From NCBI GenBank assembly GCA_910574965.1, contig CAJTDB010000008.1, forward strand, positions 62,001 through 126,000: a DNA stretch of 64,000 bases. Direction: 5' to 3'. Origin of the DNA: Lachnospiraceae bacterium. GTDB taxonomy: Bacteria; Bacillota; Clostridia; Lachnospirales; Lachnospiraceae. Positions 43,031 through 53,903 of this stretch are shown in pieces; position 1 is the stretch's first letter, and each line of letters opens with the position of its first letter. A model generated the notes under the pieces. That model was not told the DNA's origin. It was given only the letters and a program-made list of their open reading frames with translations, and did no database searches. Both the position numbers and the translations under genes were made by a program.

Positions 43031-45601
43031 TTATAGTTTTGGACTTTGTTCTTCTTCCAGCATTTTTCGAAGTTCGAAGATTTTCTTTTGATGTTTTTTC
43101 ATGCTTCTTGTATAGAATATCTCAACAAGCAGTGCCAACAGCAGTATGACAAAATGCAGAATACAGCACAGATGACGGCCGCGGTGTCCCAGTGGTGTTT
43201 TGGAGTCAGATACTTTTCTCCGTGTGTCTGCCCGATCTTCAGACACTTCTGTTTTGGTTTCTGCCTTTTCATAAGAAAGACTGCTCCCCTCTGTCCGATC
43301 GCCGCTCTCTAAAGGAAGGTCCGGAACCATCGCATCCCTGGCCGACGGAATAACTGACGGAACCGGTCCTTCCGGAAATTCAGGCGATGACGGCGGTTCC
43401 GGATCTTTTTCTTCCTCAGGTATCGGATCATCCTTTGGCCCTTCCTCCTTTTCTGGTTCTCTCCTTCTCATTATGTTCGTATAAGCAGTAGCTTCTACAG
43501 CAGGTCCATTGTCTTTACAGGCCGCAGCAGTATTGACAATAACATCCGCATCCGTTTCCAGCACTTTAGCTGTGATCGTCAAAGTCACAGTACCTCCTGC
43601 TTCTAAATCTCCCGCTTCATACACCTGTTTTTCCGGCTCTTGATCCAGCATCCGGCCCTCGACATCTTCCAATCCATTTTCCCCCGGCTTTTGAAGAAAA
43701 GCGCCTGTCCATTCCAGAGTGTCAGGAAGCGAATCTATAATTTTAACATTTCCGGCGGCTGCATTACTGGGATTGCTGACCATAATCGTATAAGTGAGCA
43801 GTTCTCCTTCTTCTACGGTCTGCCGGTCTGCTTCCTTTTGAATCGTCAAACCTGATGCCCCGCGAATCTCCACGACTGCAGATGGAAGATCATCTTCTCC
43901 CGGAGGGATTTCTTTCTCCTTTCCGTCCTCTCCTTTTACCAACAGATGAATGGTATTCTCATATTCCGGGCATTCTGCTAACGCTTTCACCGGAAGGACT
44001 AATGCGGCTGTCTCTCCTGATTCCAAACAGTCAATGGTCCATATTCCATTTTTGTAATTATTGGGAGTATTAAGAAGCTGAATTAGATTTTCATTGAATA
44101 CTTCAGATACTTTTAGATCTTTGATTTGGTAATCTGTATTATTTCTGACAGTCACAACATAGCTGTACTCTTCACCAACCTCTACAGATGAAACAGGTGT
44201 CACTGCGTCAGCTCTGCAGGCTTTTTTTATAAAAGTAAAATCAGGCTCTATGAAAGGCGTACCTGTGCCCGGCACCACTTTCTGCCATACCGCATACAGG
44301 ATCTTTTCCACGTTCTTTCCTTCTGTCCAGTTTATTGCAACCGGATCTCCGGGCCTGTACTCACTCAAAACCGCTGTTTCTTCCTCAGCCCAGCCCAGAA
44401 AGTCATAGCCCATCCGTTCGGGCCTTTTATCCGAGATTTTCATCTCCACGGAATCCCTGCACGCCCTGCTCCTCTCCCGCAAAGGCATATTTTCTACTTT
44501 CTCACCGCCCGCATTGGCATCATATCTCAGAGTATAATCCGCATAGGCATACACACGGTAACTCTCCTCATACCGATTCCAGCTCCTGTTTTTGGAATAT
44601 GGAATCCATACATTGCAGTAAATACATCGATTGTTATAAAGAGATAAATGGTAATAATCTGCAAATCTGACACAATAGGACAATTTCACATCCATGATCC
44701 CTGGCTTCCGAATCTTACTGTCCAACTGCAGACAACCGGTACCTTTCAGCAGATCATCTTCGTTCCACTGGCCGATCAGGTAATTCGTATTCTCTATCAT
44801 CAAAGGATCAGAATAATTCACGGATATCTCTGCAAAAGACTCAGGAAAAAGCTTATAGTGCGGCCGTTTACACTTCGAACACAGAATGTTCATCGTCCTT
44901 CGATGTTGGGAAGATATCGTCTCTCCTGCGTTTACCTCCTTATCTGTATGTACGATTTCATATGGACCCCAAACATAACCATCTGCTTTTTCCAGGAACG
45001 TAATTTCCTTACTTACCGCACACAGCGGATACTGAGCCTTCAGATCAAAAGTGCTCATTCGTTCTGATTCGCTGCTGTCATTTTCTAACTTTTCCTGCAG
45101 CGCTTCTTCCGATTCTCCGGCAGTTTCTTCCGGTTCTTGGATAACTGCTTCCGGTTCCTGTTCCTGAACAGCCGCTTCCGATTCTCCGGCAACTGCTTCC
45201 CATTCCTCGGCAGCCGCTTCCGATTCTCCGGCACCCGCTTTCCATTCCTCGGCAGCCGCTTCCGGTCCGAAAGTTTCTTCCGGCTTTTCTTCCAGTGCTT
45301 TTTCTGATTCTGATGCAGGTTCCTCCTCAGATGCTTCTTTTAGTTCTGTTGTAAGTTCTTCCTTTGGCGCCTCTTCTTCCGGCAGTTCTTCTTTTGGATT
45401 CTCCTCCTCAGATGCATCCTCAGCACCCCCCGGTTCCTCCGGCATGTCCTCTTCTGTGTCGGTTTCCTGATACATATCCGATATCTCACATGCGTTCTCT
45501 TCGGCTCTGGAAACAGGAATATCCCCTGCAAACACGGTAAACGCCGCCGCAAATGCAAGGAAGCACGCCAGAACCTTTCGTATTTTCTTAGTTATGCTCA
45601 T
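43031..45601 (-). CDS. Large surface protein with InlB-type and DUF11 repeats
   Basis: This 856-residue protein has a signal peptide (AFAAAFTVFAGDIPVSRAEE) and a Glu-rich low-complexity region with 14-residue repeats (EAAAEEWEAVAGES; about residues 50-180). A unique region of about 200 residues holds CSKCKRPH and CIYCNVW cysteine pairs. An InlB B-repeat-like module follows (YTLRYDANAGGEKVEN to ILYAVWQ, about 370-460), then two DUF11 repeats (VEVGEEYSYVVTVRNNTDYQIKDLKV; VEEGELLTYTIMVSNPSNAA). A Pro/Glu linker, a C-terminal helix (about 810-830) and a cytoplasmic tail complete it. There is no LPxTG motif. The start at 45601 has GAGGTG upstream. It is probably a cell-surface adhesin or structural protein. 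Confidence 0.85.
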   Translation of the reverse strand: MSITKKIRKVLACFLAFAAAFTVFAGDIPVSRAEENACEISDMYQETDTEEDMPEEPGGAEDASEEENPKEELPEEEAPKEELTTELKEASEEEPASESEKALEEKPEETFGPEAAAEEWKAGAGESEAAAEEWEAVAGESEAAVQEQEPEAVIQEPEETAGESEEALQEKLENDSSESERMSTFDLKAQYPLCAVSKEITFLEKADGYVWGPYEIVHTDKEVNAGETISSQHRRTMNILCSKCKRPHYKLFPESFAEISVNYSDPLMIENTNYLIGQWNEDDLLKGTGCLQLDSKIRKPGIMDVKLSYCVRFADYYHLSLYNNRCIYCNVWIPYSKNRSWNRYEESYRVYAYADYTLRYDANAGGEKVENMPLRERSRACRDSVEMKISDKRPERMGYDFLGWAEEETAVLSEYRPGDPVAINWTEGKNVEKILYAVWQKVVPGTGTPFIEPDFTFIKKACRADAVTPVSSVEVGEEYSYVVTVRNNTDYQIKDLKVSEVFNENLIQLLNTPNNYKNGIWTIDCLESGETAALVLPVKALAECPEYENTIHLLVKGEDGKEKEIPPGEDDLPSAVVEIRGASGLTIQKEADRQTVEEGELLTYTIMVSNPSNAAAGNVKIIDSLPDTLEWTGAFLQKPGENGLEDVEGRMLDQEPEKQVYEAGDLEAGGTVTLTITAKVLETDADVIVNTAAACKDNGPAVEATAYTNIMRRREPEKEEGPKDDPIPEEEKDPEPPSSPEFPEGPVPSVIPSARDAMVPDLPLESGDRTEGSSLSYEKAETKTEVSEDRADTRRKVSDSKTPLGHRGRHLCCILHFVILLLALLVEIFYTRSMKKHQKKIFELRKMLEEEQSPKL
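45180..45270 (-). repeat. 42-bp tandem repeat inside the surface protein gene
   Basis: CATTCCTCGGCAGCCGCTTCC recurs at 45201 and 45243 with a 42-bp period, encoding the 14-residue Glu/Ala repeat. Copy number may vary between strains by slippage. Confidence 0.75.
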
Positions 45602-45710
45602 ACAACACCTCACTTTTTGATTCTTTCCGTTCTGTTGTCTGTCTCCATTTTACCCTATCTACCATTAACTCAGACATTAAAAGCCGCTCTCTATACAACA
45701 GATTTCTTCT

Positions 45711-46913
45711 CTATATTTGCATCATCCGATAAGTAACCCCTACTCTGCGGCTGCTCTCCCGCCTGCGAAATCCAACGTCAATGCGCCCGATCCTTGTTTG
45801 GCACTCTTCCCTTGAAATCCAGGGGAGAAGCGCCAGAAACTGGGTTCTGCTGTATTGTAAATAGACAGCTTCGTCCCCTAGGGCCTCCTGCACAGACTCT
45901 TCCAGCTTTTTGGATGCCTCTAAAAGCCCCCCAGAGGCCGCTGGATGCCGTTTTCGCTCATCTGCCACAGTACACAGCAGCACATATCCCGGACAGCCAG
46001 AATGGGCAGCAGTGCGCGCAAGCAGCCGATAACTGTCAATAAAGCCAAGAAAAGAGCAGCCATATGCCCCTTTTCCCATTCCTTTTTCCTGAAAAGATTC
46101 TAAAATCCTTGGAAGCTCCTCCCGGTCTGCCTGTATATTTTTTCTCATTTTCCGGAAGGATTCAAACATACGTTCTGATACCGATATTCCAGGCTCTTTC
46201 AAATACATACGCGTCGTATTTTCACACAAAATCAGCGCCTCCTCCATACGTCCAAGCGCTGTCAGACTTTCCATCTGCCAGATCTGCCATTCATCATATG
46301 GATACAGACGTGCTGCCTGGCCGGACCATCGGACGAGCTCCTCATACTCTTTTTGTTCTTTCAGAAAGCTTAAGAGTTTTTCCATAGACTGTGCATACAG
46401 TCTTTGGAAATATGCTTCTTCCACTGCCGCCCATTCTTCTCCGGCCAGCAGCGGAAGAAAATATCCCCGGTATATACTGCAGGCTTCTTTTAATAGTTCT
46501 GCACATTTTTGCCCGCGAAGACCGTCCGCCCTCTGCAGTATTCTGATAAACATCCGGGCATCTACTTCTACCGGAAAACTGCTCTCAAACCAGTATCGTC
46601 CTTCCCGTACACGGATAAAATCTTTCCCAGGAAGTCCGCTTTCTCCCAGCATCTTTCTCAGATGGTACATCGTCACCCGCAGATTGTTAGACCGGTCCTC
46701 TTTGGCGTCTCTCCCGTAAAGACGCAGCAGAAGCTGTTCCTTTGCTATCCCTTTTGCTCCCTCATACAGCAGAATCTGCAGCAGATGAAGCATTTTAGAA
46801 GATCTTTTCCTGTCCTTTATTTTCAGAACTTCCATGCCTCTGTATTCCATGGAAAAGTCTCCCAGCATTCGTACATACAGGCAGTCTGTTCTTTTTTCAG
46901 TTTCAGCCGTCAT
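45711..46913 (-). CDS. BTAD/AfsR-type transcriptional regulator
   Basis: This 400-residue protein starts at the ATG at 46913, overlapping the integrase-like gene by 11 bp. A winged-helix DNA-binding domain (about 15-100; LGDFSMEYRGMEVLKIKDRK, NNLRVTMYHLRKMLGESG) is followed by a BTAD helical-repeat domain (about 105-260; VEVDARMFIRILQRADG, ARLYPYDEWQIWQMESLTALG). The last 125 residues (GAYGCSFLGFIDSY, YLQYSRTQFLALLPWISREEC) resemble a degenerate nucleotide-cyclase/GGDEF fold with no catalytic motif. It lies just upstream of the surface protein gene and is a good candidate for its regulator. Longer readings from 47078 cover the integrase end and lack a start signal. Confidence 0.83.
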   Translation of the reverse strand: MTAETEKRTDCLYVRMLGDFSMEYRGMEVLKIKDRKRSSKMLHLLQILLYEGAKGIAKEQLLLRLYGRDAKEDRSNNLRVTMYHLRKMLGESGLPGKDFIRVREGRYWFESSFPVEVDARMFIRILQRADGLRGQKCAELLKEACSIYRGYFLPLLAGEEWAAVEEAYFQRLYAQSMEKLLSFLKEQKEYEELVRWSGQAARLYPYDEWQIWQMESLTALGRMEEALILCENTTRMYLKEPGISVSERMFESFRKMRKNIQADREELPRILESFQEKGMGKGAYGCSFLGFIDSYRLLARTAAHSGCPGYVLLCTVADERKRHPAASGGLLEASKKLEESVQEALGDEAVYLQYSRTQFLALLPWISREECQTRIGRIDVGFRRRESSRRVGVTYRMMQI

Positions 46914-47778
46914 ACAAAGCCTGCTCTTCCCATCCCAAAGCGAGCTGTTCCTCCGTGAGCATTCTCTCATAAGTCTGCTCTGCGATTCTGGCAAAATGAA
47001 GCTGTATTTCTGTATATGTATTCTGATACATTTTCCAAAGACATCTAGGATTGGCCTTTTCCTCCGGCACCCTTGCATCCCTGCTGATTCCGTTTATGGA
47101 ATGATACACCGAAGACCGGGACATAGGTCTGCCTTTGCGGGTAACAAACAGCGGCCCCGTTTGAATACCCTCTCTTTTTGCAAAATTTAAAAGCTCCTTT
47201 TGGAGCACTGCCGGCATATACAGATTCCGTTTCTGGTTATGACAGGACAGCAGAACAGTCCCTTCCCGTACGGCCTCTACTGTGATCTGAGAAAGCTCCT
47301 GCATCCGCACTCCCGCCCCGCCGATGGTCTTGATCAGCAGGTACACCCGCTCCCTGCCCATGGCCCTGGCGGCATTCAGCAGTCTTCGGTATTCCGCCCG
47401 GCTTAGTTCCGGCTGAATATCCTCCGGCTGCCGCTGGAAATCGCATAACTGCCATTCCCGTTTTCCCGCATACATGAGAAAGCTGTTCAGCACAGATACA
47501 CGAGCGTTGATCGTTCTTGCTCCATAACCCTTTTTCTCCAAATACAGCGCCCATTCAGGGGCTGTTCTGCTGTTAATCTGCTTGTCCTTTGGCAGATAAA
47601 GAAAGAGATTTTTCAATGTAGCACTGTAATTTTGAATCGAATCTGCGCAAAGTCCCCGCTCGCTCAGGCTTTGGATATATTCCGCGATTTTTTCTTCCGT
47701 CAGCCGAATTACATCGGCTGTCTTCTCTTTCAAATGTACCATCTCCATTTCTACATACAGACATACGGACAGTTTCAT
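46903..47778 (-). CDS. Tyrosine-recombinase-like protein, catalytic residues lost
   Basis: This 291-residue protein has the SAM-like core-binding domain (about 25-110; IAEYIQSLSERGLCADSIQNY, ARTINARVSVLNSFLMYAGK) and the catalytic fold of phage-type integrases (about 125-280; the first Arg in GGAGVRMQELSQITVEAV, then GPLFVTRKGRPMSRSSV). The HxxRH motif normally following is replaced by PRCLWKMYQ, the later GH by GW, and no C-terminal nucleophilic tyrosine is in a family-like context. It is probably not an active recombinase but may still bind DNA. AAAGGA precedes the ATG. It leads into the regulator gene with an overlap, so both are probably made together. Confidence 0.8.
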   Translation of the reverse strand: MKLSVCLYVEMEMVHLKEKTADVIRLTEEKIAEYIQSLSERGLCADSIQNYSATLKNLFLYLPKDKQINSRTAPEWALYLEKKGYGARTINARVSVLNSFLMYAGKREWQLCDFQRQPEDIQPELSRAEYRRLLNAARAMGRERVYLLIKTIGGAGVRMQELSQITVEAVREGTVLLSCHNQKRNLYMPAVLQKELLNFAKREGIQTGPLFVTRKGRPMSRSSVYHSINGISRDARVPEEKANPRCLWKMYQNTYTEIQLHFARIAEQTYERMLTEEQLALGWEEQALYDG

Positions 47779-48072
47779 TCTGTCCTTTTGACATTTATTT
47801 TGCAGCCGCTTTTCCCCTGTTTATATAAGCCGCATTTATCCTTTGCAGAAATAAACAGATATACACAGCAAGCCCTCCGGCGCTGCGTGCACATTCCCTG
47901 TTCTTTGATGTATGATGTAATTAGGGTAATTCCAGTGAATATCTGATTAGAATAATAGAAAATTCTGACTTTATAAACCTGCGCACAGTCTGCTGAACAA
48001 AGCAGCATTCTGTACGCAGGAATCTCAGGACGCCCGCAGAAGCGCAGATGCCCTTTCCTTCATAAGTTCGGA

Positions 48073-49260
48073 TTACTCGATGACTGTAGCCACACGTCCG
48101 GAACCTACGGTACGGCCGCCCTCACGGATAGCGAAGGTAAGACCCTGCTCCATAGCGATCGGATGAATCAGCTCGATGCTCATCTCTACATTATCACCAG
48201 GCATGCACATCTCAGTTCCGTCCGGAAGGTTGCAGACACCTGTAACGTCCGTAGTTCTGAAGTAGAACTGCGGTCTGTAGTTGTTGAAGAACGGAGTATG
48301 ACGTCCACCCTCGTCTTTGGTCAGTACGTATACCTGAGCCGTGAACTTGGTATGGCATTTTACGCTGCCCGGTTTTGCAACAACCTGGCCGCGAACGATA
48401 TCGGTTCTCTGCACACCGCGCAGAAGGATACCGATGTTGTCACCAGCCTGAGCCTCGTCCAGAAGCTTACGGAACATCTCGATACCGGTTACAACGGTCT
48501 TACGAGCCTCTTCCTTCACACCGATGATCTCTACTTCCTCATTCAGGTGAAGCACACCGCGCTCTACTCTACCGGTTGCAACAGTACCACGGCCAGTGAT
48601 CGTAAATACATCCTCTACCGGCATCAGGAACGGCTGATCCGTTGCACGCTTCGGATCCGGGATATACTCGTCAATCGTAGCCATAAGCTCCATGATCTTG
48701 TCGCCCCACTCGCTGCTCGGCTCCTCCAGAGCTTTCAGTGCAGAACCTTTGATGATCGGGCAGTCCGTGAACTCGTACTCTTCCAACTGCTCGGTGATCT
48801 CCATTTCCACCAGCTCCAGAAGCTCCTCATCGTCAACCATATCGCATTTGTTCATGAATACTACGATATACGGAACACCTACCTGACGGGACAGAAGGAT
48901 GTGCTCTTTGGTCTGTGCCATAACGCCGTCAGTAGCTGCTACTACAAGGATTGCACCGTCCATCTGTGCTGCACCGGTAATCATGTTCTTTACATAGTCC
49001 GCATGGCCTGGGCAGTCTACGTGTGCATAATGTCTATTCTCAGTCTCATACTCCACATGTGCGGTAGAGATGGTAATTCCACGCTCTCTCTCTTCCGGAG
49101 CCTTGTCAATGTTCTCGAAATCTGTTGCAGTGTTGCCGGCAACTCTCTCAGAGAGAACCTTGGTGATTGCTGCGGTCAGAGTTGTTTTGCCATGGTCAAC
49201 GTGACCGATGGTTCCGATATTACAATGTGGTTTAGTTCTGTCGAACTTAGCTTTTGCCAT
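48073..49260 (-). CDS. tuf: Elongation factor Tu
   Basis: This 395-residue GTPase delivers aminoacyl-tRNA to the ribosome. G1 [12 protein letters not shown]3 [12 protein letters not shown] and G4 NKCD are intact, and it ends GRVATVIE. It is the last gene of the rpsL-rpsG-fusA-tuf operon, 105 bp after fusA. Codon choice is strongly biased, as expected for a highly expressed gene. Confidence 0.99.
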   Translation of the reverse strand: MAKAKFDRTKPHCNIGTIGHVDHGKTTLTAAITKVLSERVAGNTATDFENIDKAPEERERGITISTAHVEYETENRHYAHVDCPGHADYVKNMITGAAQMDGAILVVAATDGVMAQTKEHILLSRQVGVPYIVVFMNKCDMVDDEELLELVEMEITEQLEEYEFTDCPIIKGSALKALEEPSSEWGDKIMELMATIDEYIPDPKRATDQPFLMPVEDVFTITGRGTVATGRVERGVLHLNEEVEIIGVKEEARKTVVTGIEMFRKLLDEAQAGDNIGILLRGVQRTDIVRGQVVAKPGSVKCHTKFTAQVYVLTKDEGGRHTPFFNNYRPQFYFRTTDVTGVCNLPDGTEMCMPGDNVEMSIELIHPIAMEQGLTFAIREGGRTVGSGRVATVIE

Positions 49261-49365
49261 TTTTGTTTTCCTCCTTAAATTCAGATAACTGCTACGATTT
49301 TAATGATTCACTCGCTATCCTTGATTATATTTCAAATAGGCATATTTTGCAAGCCTGTTTATTGT

Positions 49366-51483
49366 TTATTTTGACTTTGCAGCAAGAACTTTTTCCTGAA
49401 CGCTCTTCGGAACCTGCTCGTATTTTTCGAAGAACATGGAATAGTTGCCGCGGCCCTGAGTTCTGGAACGAAGGTCTGTCGCATAGCCAAACATCTCCGC
49501 CAGCGGCACATATCCGCGAATCATCTTGCCGCCGCCGACATCATCCATACCTTCAATGCGGCCACGGCGGGAGTTGATGTCACCGATGACATCGCCCATG
49601 TAGTCTTCCGGTGTGGTGACTTCGACTTTCATGATAGGCTCTAAGAGAACTGCTCCTGCCTTCTGCATTGCCTCCTTAAATGCCAGAGAACCTGCAATGT
49701 GGAACGCCATCTCTGAAGAGTCAACTTCATGATAGGAACCGTCAAATACTGTTGCATGAATACCAAGTACCGGGAATCCTCCAAGGATACCGGCTTTTGC
49801 TGCTTCCTCGATACCTTCGCCGACTGCCGGAATGTACTCTTTCGGAATCGCGCCGCCTACAACGGAAGAATCAAATTTAAACAGCTCTTCTCCATTGGCA
49901 TCCATAGGCTCAAAGTGTACTTTACAATGACCGTACTGTCCGCGTCCGCCGGACTGCTTCGCATACTTGGAATCCACATCCACTGCTTTGGTAAAGGTCT
50001 CCTTATAGGCAACCTGAGGTGCACCTACATTTGCCTCCACCTTGAACTCACGCAGCAGACGGTCTACGATGATCTCCAGATGCAGCTCTCCCATACCTGC
50101 GATAATGGTCTGTCCAGTCTCCGGGTCCGTATGTGCACGGAACGTCGGGTCCTCCTCTGCCAGTTTTGCAAGAGACTCGCCAAGCTTGCCCTGTCCGGCC
50201 TTGGTCTTCGGCTCGATCGCCAGCTCGATAACCGGCTCCGGGAATTCCATGGACTCCAGGATTACCGGATGCTGCTCATCGCAGATGGTATCACCAGTAG
50301 TTGTCAGCTTAAAGCCAACTGCCGCAGCGATATCTCCGGAATACACCTTATCAAGCTCCTGTCTCTTATTGGCATGCATCTGAAGGATACGTCCTACACG
50401 TTCCTTCTTGCCTTTGGTAGAGTTGTATACATAAGAACCGGAATTCATAGTACCGGAATACACACGGAAAAATGCCAGCTTTCCTACGAACGGGTCTGCC
50501 ATAATTTTAAATGCCAGAGCGGAGAACGGCTCTTCATCGGAAGAATGTCTCTCCACTTCGTTTCCGTCCATATCCGTACCTTTGATGGACGGGATATCGG
50601 TCGGTGCGGGCATAAACTCCAGAACCGCATCCAGAAGCTTCTGCACGCCTTTGTTCCTGTAAGCACTTCCGCAGCATACCGGAACGGCTGTACATTCGCA
50701 GGTAGCTTTGCGCAGTGCTGCCTTCATGGATTCTACAGACGGTTCCTCGCCCTCTAAATATTCCATCATCAGGTCATCATCCAGCTCGCAGATTTTCTCT
50801 ACCAGCTCTGTATGATATAACTCGGCGTCATCTTTCATATCATCCGGGATCTCGGTGATAGAAATATCGTCGCCCTTGTCATCATTGTAAATATATGCTT
50901 TCATCTCAAACAAGTCGATGATTCCCTGGAACTCATCTTCCTTGCCGATAGGAAGCTGCAGGCAGATCGCATTCTTGCCCAGACGGGTCTTAATCATCTC
51001 CACTGCATTATAAAAATCTGCACCCAGGATATCCATCTTGTTGATGAATGCCATACGGGGTACATTATAGGTGTCAGCCTGACGCCATACATTCTCAGAC
51101 TGAGGCTCAACACCGCCCTTCGCACAGAAGACGCCCACTGCGCCGTCCAGCACACGAAGGGAACGCTCCACCTCTACGGTAAAGTCCACATGGCCCGGCG
51201 TATCAATAATGTTGATACGATGCTCTAAAGCGCCCGGTTTCTCTTTGCAGTTCTCCTGCAGAGTCCAGTGACAGGTCGTAGCTGCGGAAGTGATCGTGAT
51301 ACCTCTCTCCTGCTCCTGCTCCATCCAGTCCATGGTCGCAGTTCCTTCATGAGTATCTCCGATCTTGTAATTTACACCAGTATAATACAGGATACGCTCA
51401 GTCAGTGTAGTCTTACCTGCATCAATATGAGCCATGATCCCGATATTTCTGGTTCTATCCAACGGATATTCTCTTCCAGCCAA
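49366..51483 (-). CDS. fusA: Elongation factor G, TTG start codon
   Basis: This 705-residue translocation GTPase has G1 [29 protein letters not shown] and NKMDILGAD. The family start [20 protein letters not shown] is reached only if translation begins at a TTG (51483), which has AGGAGG 8 nt upstream. A TTG start for such a highly expressed gene is uncommon. It lies 12 bp after rpsG and leads to tuf. Confidence 0.98.
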   Translation of the reverse strand: MAGREYPLDRTRNIGIMAHIDAGKTTLTERILYYTGVNYKIGDTHEGTATMDWMEQEQERGITITSAATTCHWTLQENCKEKPGALEHRINIIDTPGHVDFTVEVERSLRVLDGAVGVFCAKGGVEPQSENVWRQADTYNVPRMAFINKMDILGADFYNAVEMIKTRLGKNAICLQLPIGKEDEFQGIIDLFEMKAYIYNDDKGDDISITEIPDDMKDDAELYHTELVEKICELDDDLMMEYLEGEEPSVESMKAALRKATCECTAVPVCCGSAYRNKGVQKLLDAVLEFMPAPTDIPSIKGTDMDGNEVERHSSDEEPFSALAFKIMADPFVGKLAFFRVYSGTMNSGSYVYNSTKGKKERVGRILQMHANKRQELDKVYSGDIAAAVGFKLTTTGDTICDEQHPVILESMEFPEPVIELAIEPKTKAGQGKLGESLAKLAEEDPTFRAHTDPETGQTIIAGMGELHLEIIVDRLLREFKVEANVGAPQVAYKETFTKAVDVDSKYAKQSGGRGQYGHCKVHFEPMDANGEELFKFDSSVVGGAIPKEYIPAVGEGIEEAAKAGILGGFPVLGIHATVFDGSYHEVDSSEMAFHIAGSLAFKEAMQKAGAVLLEPIMKVEVTTPEDYMGDVIGDINSRRGRIEGMDDVGGGKMIRGYVPLAEMFGYATDLRSRTQGRGNYSMFFEKYEQVPKSVQEKVLAAKSK

Positions 51484-51495
51484 TGGATCTTCCTC

Positions 51496-52191
<696 letters not shown>

Positions 52192-52614
52192 TTACTTTTT
52201 GGCGTCTTTCGGTCTCTTCGCACCATATTTGGAGCGTGCCTGACGTCTCTTTGCCACACCTGCGGTATCCAGTGTACCACGGACGATGTGATATCTGGTA
52301 CCCGGCAGGTCCTTTACCCTGCCTCCGCGGATCAGAACAACACTGTGCTCCTGAAGGTTGTGGCCTTCTCCCGGAATATAGCTGGTAACTTCAATACCAT
52401 TGGAAAGACGTACTCTGGCGATCTTACGAAGTGCGGAGTTCGGCTTCTTCGGAGTCGCGGTCTTCACTGCGGTGCACACGCCGCGCTTCTGGGGAGCGGA
52501 TGCATCCGTCGGTCTCTTTCTCAGAGAGTTGAATCCCTTCTGAAGAGCCGGAGCAGTGGACTTCTTTACAGATGTCTGTCTTCCTTTTCTTACTAACTGG
52601 TTAAATGTTGGCAT
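52192..52614 (-). CDS. rpsL: 30S ribosomal protein S12
   Basis: This 140-residue decoding-centre protein starts [12 protein letters not shown] at the ATG at 52614 with GGAGGTGAAAGG upstream. The streptomycin-related loop [11 protein letters not shown] is the usual one, with Lys at the position where resistance mutations occur, and the [11 protein letters not shown] motif is present. It is the first gene of the str operon. Confidence 0.98.
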   Translation of the reverse strand: MPTFNQLVRKGRQTSVKKSTAPALQKGFNSLRKRPTDASAPQKRGVCTAVKTATPKKPNSALRKIARVRLSNGIEVTSYIPGEGHNLQEHSVVLIRGGRVKDLPGTRYHIVRGTLDTAGVAKRRQARSKYGAKRPKDAKK

Positions 52615-52733
52615 TCCTTTCACCTCCTGCATATTTGTGGCAGGTTTATCCTGCGACGGTAAGAGTTCTTACCCTGACTGCTGTTCTTTCAGACTCACTG
52701 AAAAACACCCGTGTTTTACACGCGTGCCTAGTC

Positions 52734-52762
52734 ATTATATATAATTCATTCTGCCTTGTCAA
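52734..52762 (-). promoter_or_regulatory. Strong promoter of the str operon
   Basis: On the minus strand a perfect TTGACA (52757-52762) and a perfect TATAAT (52734-52739) are 17 bp apart. The leader to rpsL is about 110 nt and holds short stems (CACGCGTG; AAAACACGGGTGTTTT). Confidence 0.85.
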
Positions 52763-52777
52763 GCAGTTTTGCGCAAT

Positions 52778-53200
52778 TCACATATTTTGCGGCCCGGAAT
52801 TGGTATGTTCCTGCCCGCAGAAAGGTCCATTTGCTCCATGCCATCGGCATCCTGGCGGATTTCCGGGCGTTCCCGGTTGGTACCATGGGCATCCCTCCTG
52901 CCCATGACTTTGGCTCCAGGATTGTGCCGGAAACGGCTGTCCGGGCGTATGGACATGAATCGCTTCCGGTTCTTTTTTCTTCCGGAGCACAAGTATCGCT
53001 ATGGTAAAGCCAATACAGCATGGCAGAGACAAAAACAATCCCAAAATAAAAGAACCGACAATACAGCACAAAAAGCCTGCAATCCCCAGACTTCTCTTCC
53101 CTGATTTTTCTCCCACCAGCAGCGGAATCAGGCCAATCAGACCACCGCCGGCCAGAGAGCCAACAACAAGACTATACCAGTAAAATATATCCTCTGTCAT
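52778..53200 (-). CDS. Small membrane protein with Pro/Gly/His-rich tail
   Basis: This 140-residue protein has three hydrophobic helices (about 8-30, 38-58, 60-73; SLVVGSLAGGGLIGLIPLL, LCCIVGSFILGLFLSLPCC), then a hydrophilic tail rich in Gly, Pro, His, Gln and Cys (HVHTPGQPFPAQSWSQSHGQ). AAGGAG lies 8 nt before the ATG and a good promoter lies upstream. The family is not recognised. It lies between the str operon and a divergent VanZ-like gene. Confidence 0.7.
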   Translation of the reverse strand: MTEDIFYWYSLVVGSLAGGGLIGLIPLLVGEKSGKRSLGIAGFLCCIVGSFILGLFLSLPCCIGFTIAILVLRKKKEPEAIHVHTPGQPFPAQSWSQSHGQEGCPWYQPGTPGNPPGCRWHGANGPFCGQEHTNSGPQNM

Positions 53201-53260
53201 TTTTTTCTCTCCTTAATACATATACTTTTTTACATTTGCTCCTGCAGTTTTCGGTTACTT

Positions 53261-53289
53261 ATTATATAGAGTATTCTATAGAAAATCAA
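53261..53289 (-). promoter_or_regulatory. Promoter of the small membrane protein gene
   Basis: On the minus strand TTGATT (53284-53289) and TATAAT (53261-53266) are 17 bp apart. Confidence 0.7.
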
Positions 53290-53317
53290 CTGATTTCTTA
53301 GGATTCTCTTAATTCCC

Positions 53318-53346
53318 TGGACACCGCATCTCTTTGGTGCTATGAT
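53318..53346 (+). promoter_or_regulatory. Promoter of the VanZ-like gene
   Basis: TGGACA (53318-53323) and TATGAT (53341-53346) are 17 bp apart, 28 bp before the start at 53375. It diverges from the promoter at 53261-53289. Confidence 0.65.
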
Positions 53347-53374
53347 AGGGCAAACCAAAAAGGAGTTATGAACA

Positions 53375-53893
53375 ATGTTAAAAGCATTTTTAAGGGCACT
53401 TTTAAAACCCTTTTCTTTTGTACCCGCACTTATGATGATGTATCTGATTTTCTCCTTTTCCGCCCAGGACGGAACTGCATCAGGCAATCTAAGCTACAAA
53501 GTCAGTGAGATCATTGTGGAATCTGCCAACGAAGCCTTTGAACTGGATTGGTCCAGAAGCGATAAGGAATATTACATAGAAAGAATCCATTATCCGGTCC
53601 GGAAACTGGCCCATATGACCGAATATTTTCTGCTGGCTGTCTCTGTCTCGTTTCCGCTCTATGTTTACGGCGTGCGGGGACTTTGGCTTCCGCTTCTCGC
53701 CGGAGGCTTCTGTGTGGGCTTTGCGGCCCTGGACGAATACCACCAATCCTTTGTAGCCGGAAGAGGTCCCTCCAAAAAAGATGTGGCCATCGACGGTGTC
53801 GGGGTGCTGGCCGGAGTGCTGATGGTACAGTTTTTCTGTTTTATTGGCAGGATGACGATCTTCCGGCCACTGGCAAAGAAAAAGCGGGCATAA
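53375..53893 (+). CDS. VanZ-family membrane protein
   Basis: This 172-residue protein has four predicted helices and VanZ family features: an N-terminal FSFSAQDG, the conserved VRKLAHMTEYFLLAV with His and Glu near residue 80, and FAALDEYHQSFVAGRGPSKKDVAIDGVG near 120. VanZ proteins are linked to low-level teicoplanin resistance in one enterococcal setting, but most members are of unknown cell-envelope role. AAGGAG precedes the ATG. It is a single-gene unit ending at a two-way terminator shared with rpoC. Confidence 0.9.
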   Translation: MLKAFLRALLKPFSFVPALMMMYLIFSFSAQDGTASGNLSYKVSEIIVESANEAFELDWSRSDKEYYIERIHYPVRKLAHMTEYFLLAVSVSFPLYVYGVRGLWLPLLAGGFCVGFAALDEYHQSFVAGRGPSKKDVAIDGVGVLAGVLMVQFFCFIGRMTIFRPLAKKKRA

Positions 53894-53903
53894 GATTAGA
53901 CGC

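Noticed and set aside
46903-47778. Integrase as a sign of a mobile element or prophage
   Set aside because: Catalytic residues are missing; no attachment-site repeats, transfer genes or phage genes are found around it.
47775-48008. 77-codon minus-strand frame between tuf and the integrase-like gene
   Set aside because: No ribosome binding site, no recognisable features, and it overlaps the promoter region of the next gene.
48163-49278. 371-codon open frame opposite tuf
   Set aside because: Antisense to tuf, whose strong codon bias leaves long open frames on the other strand.
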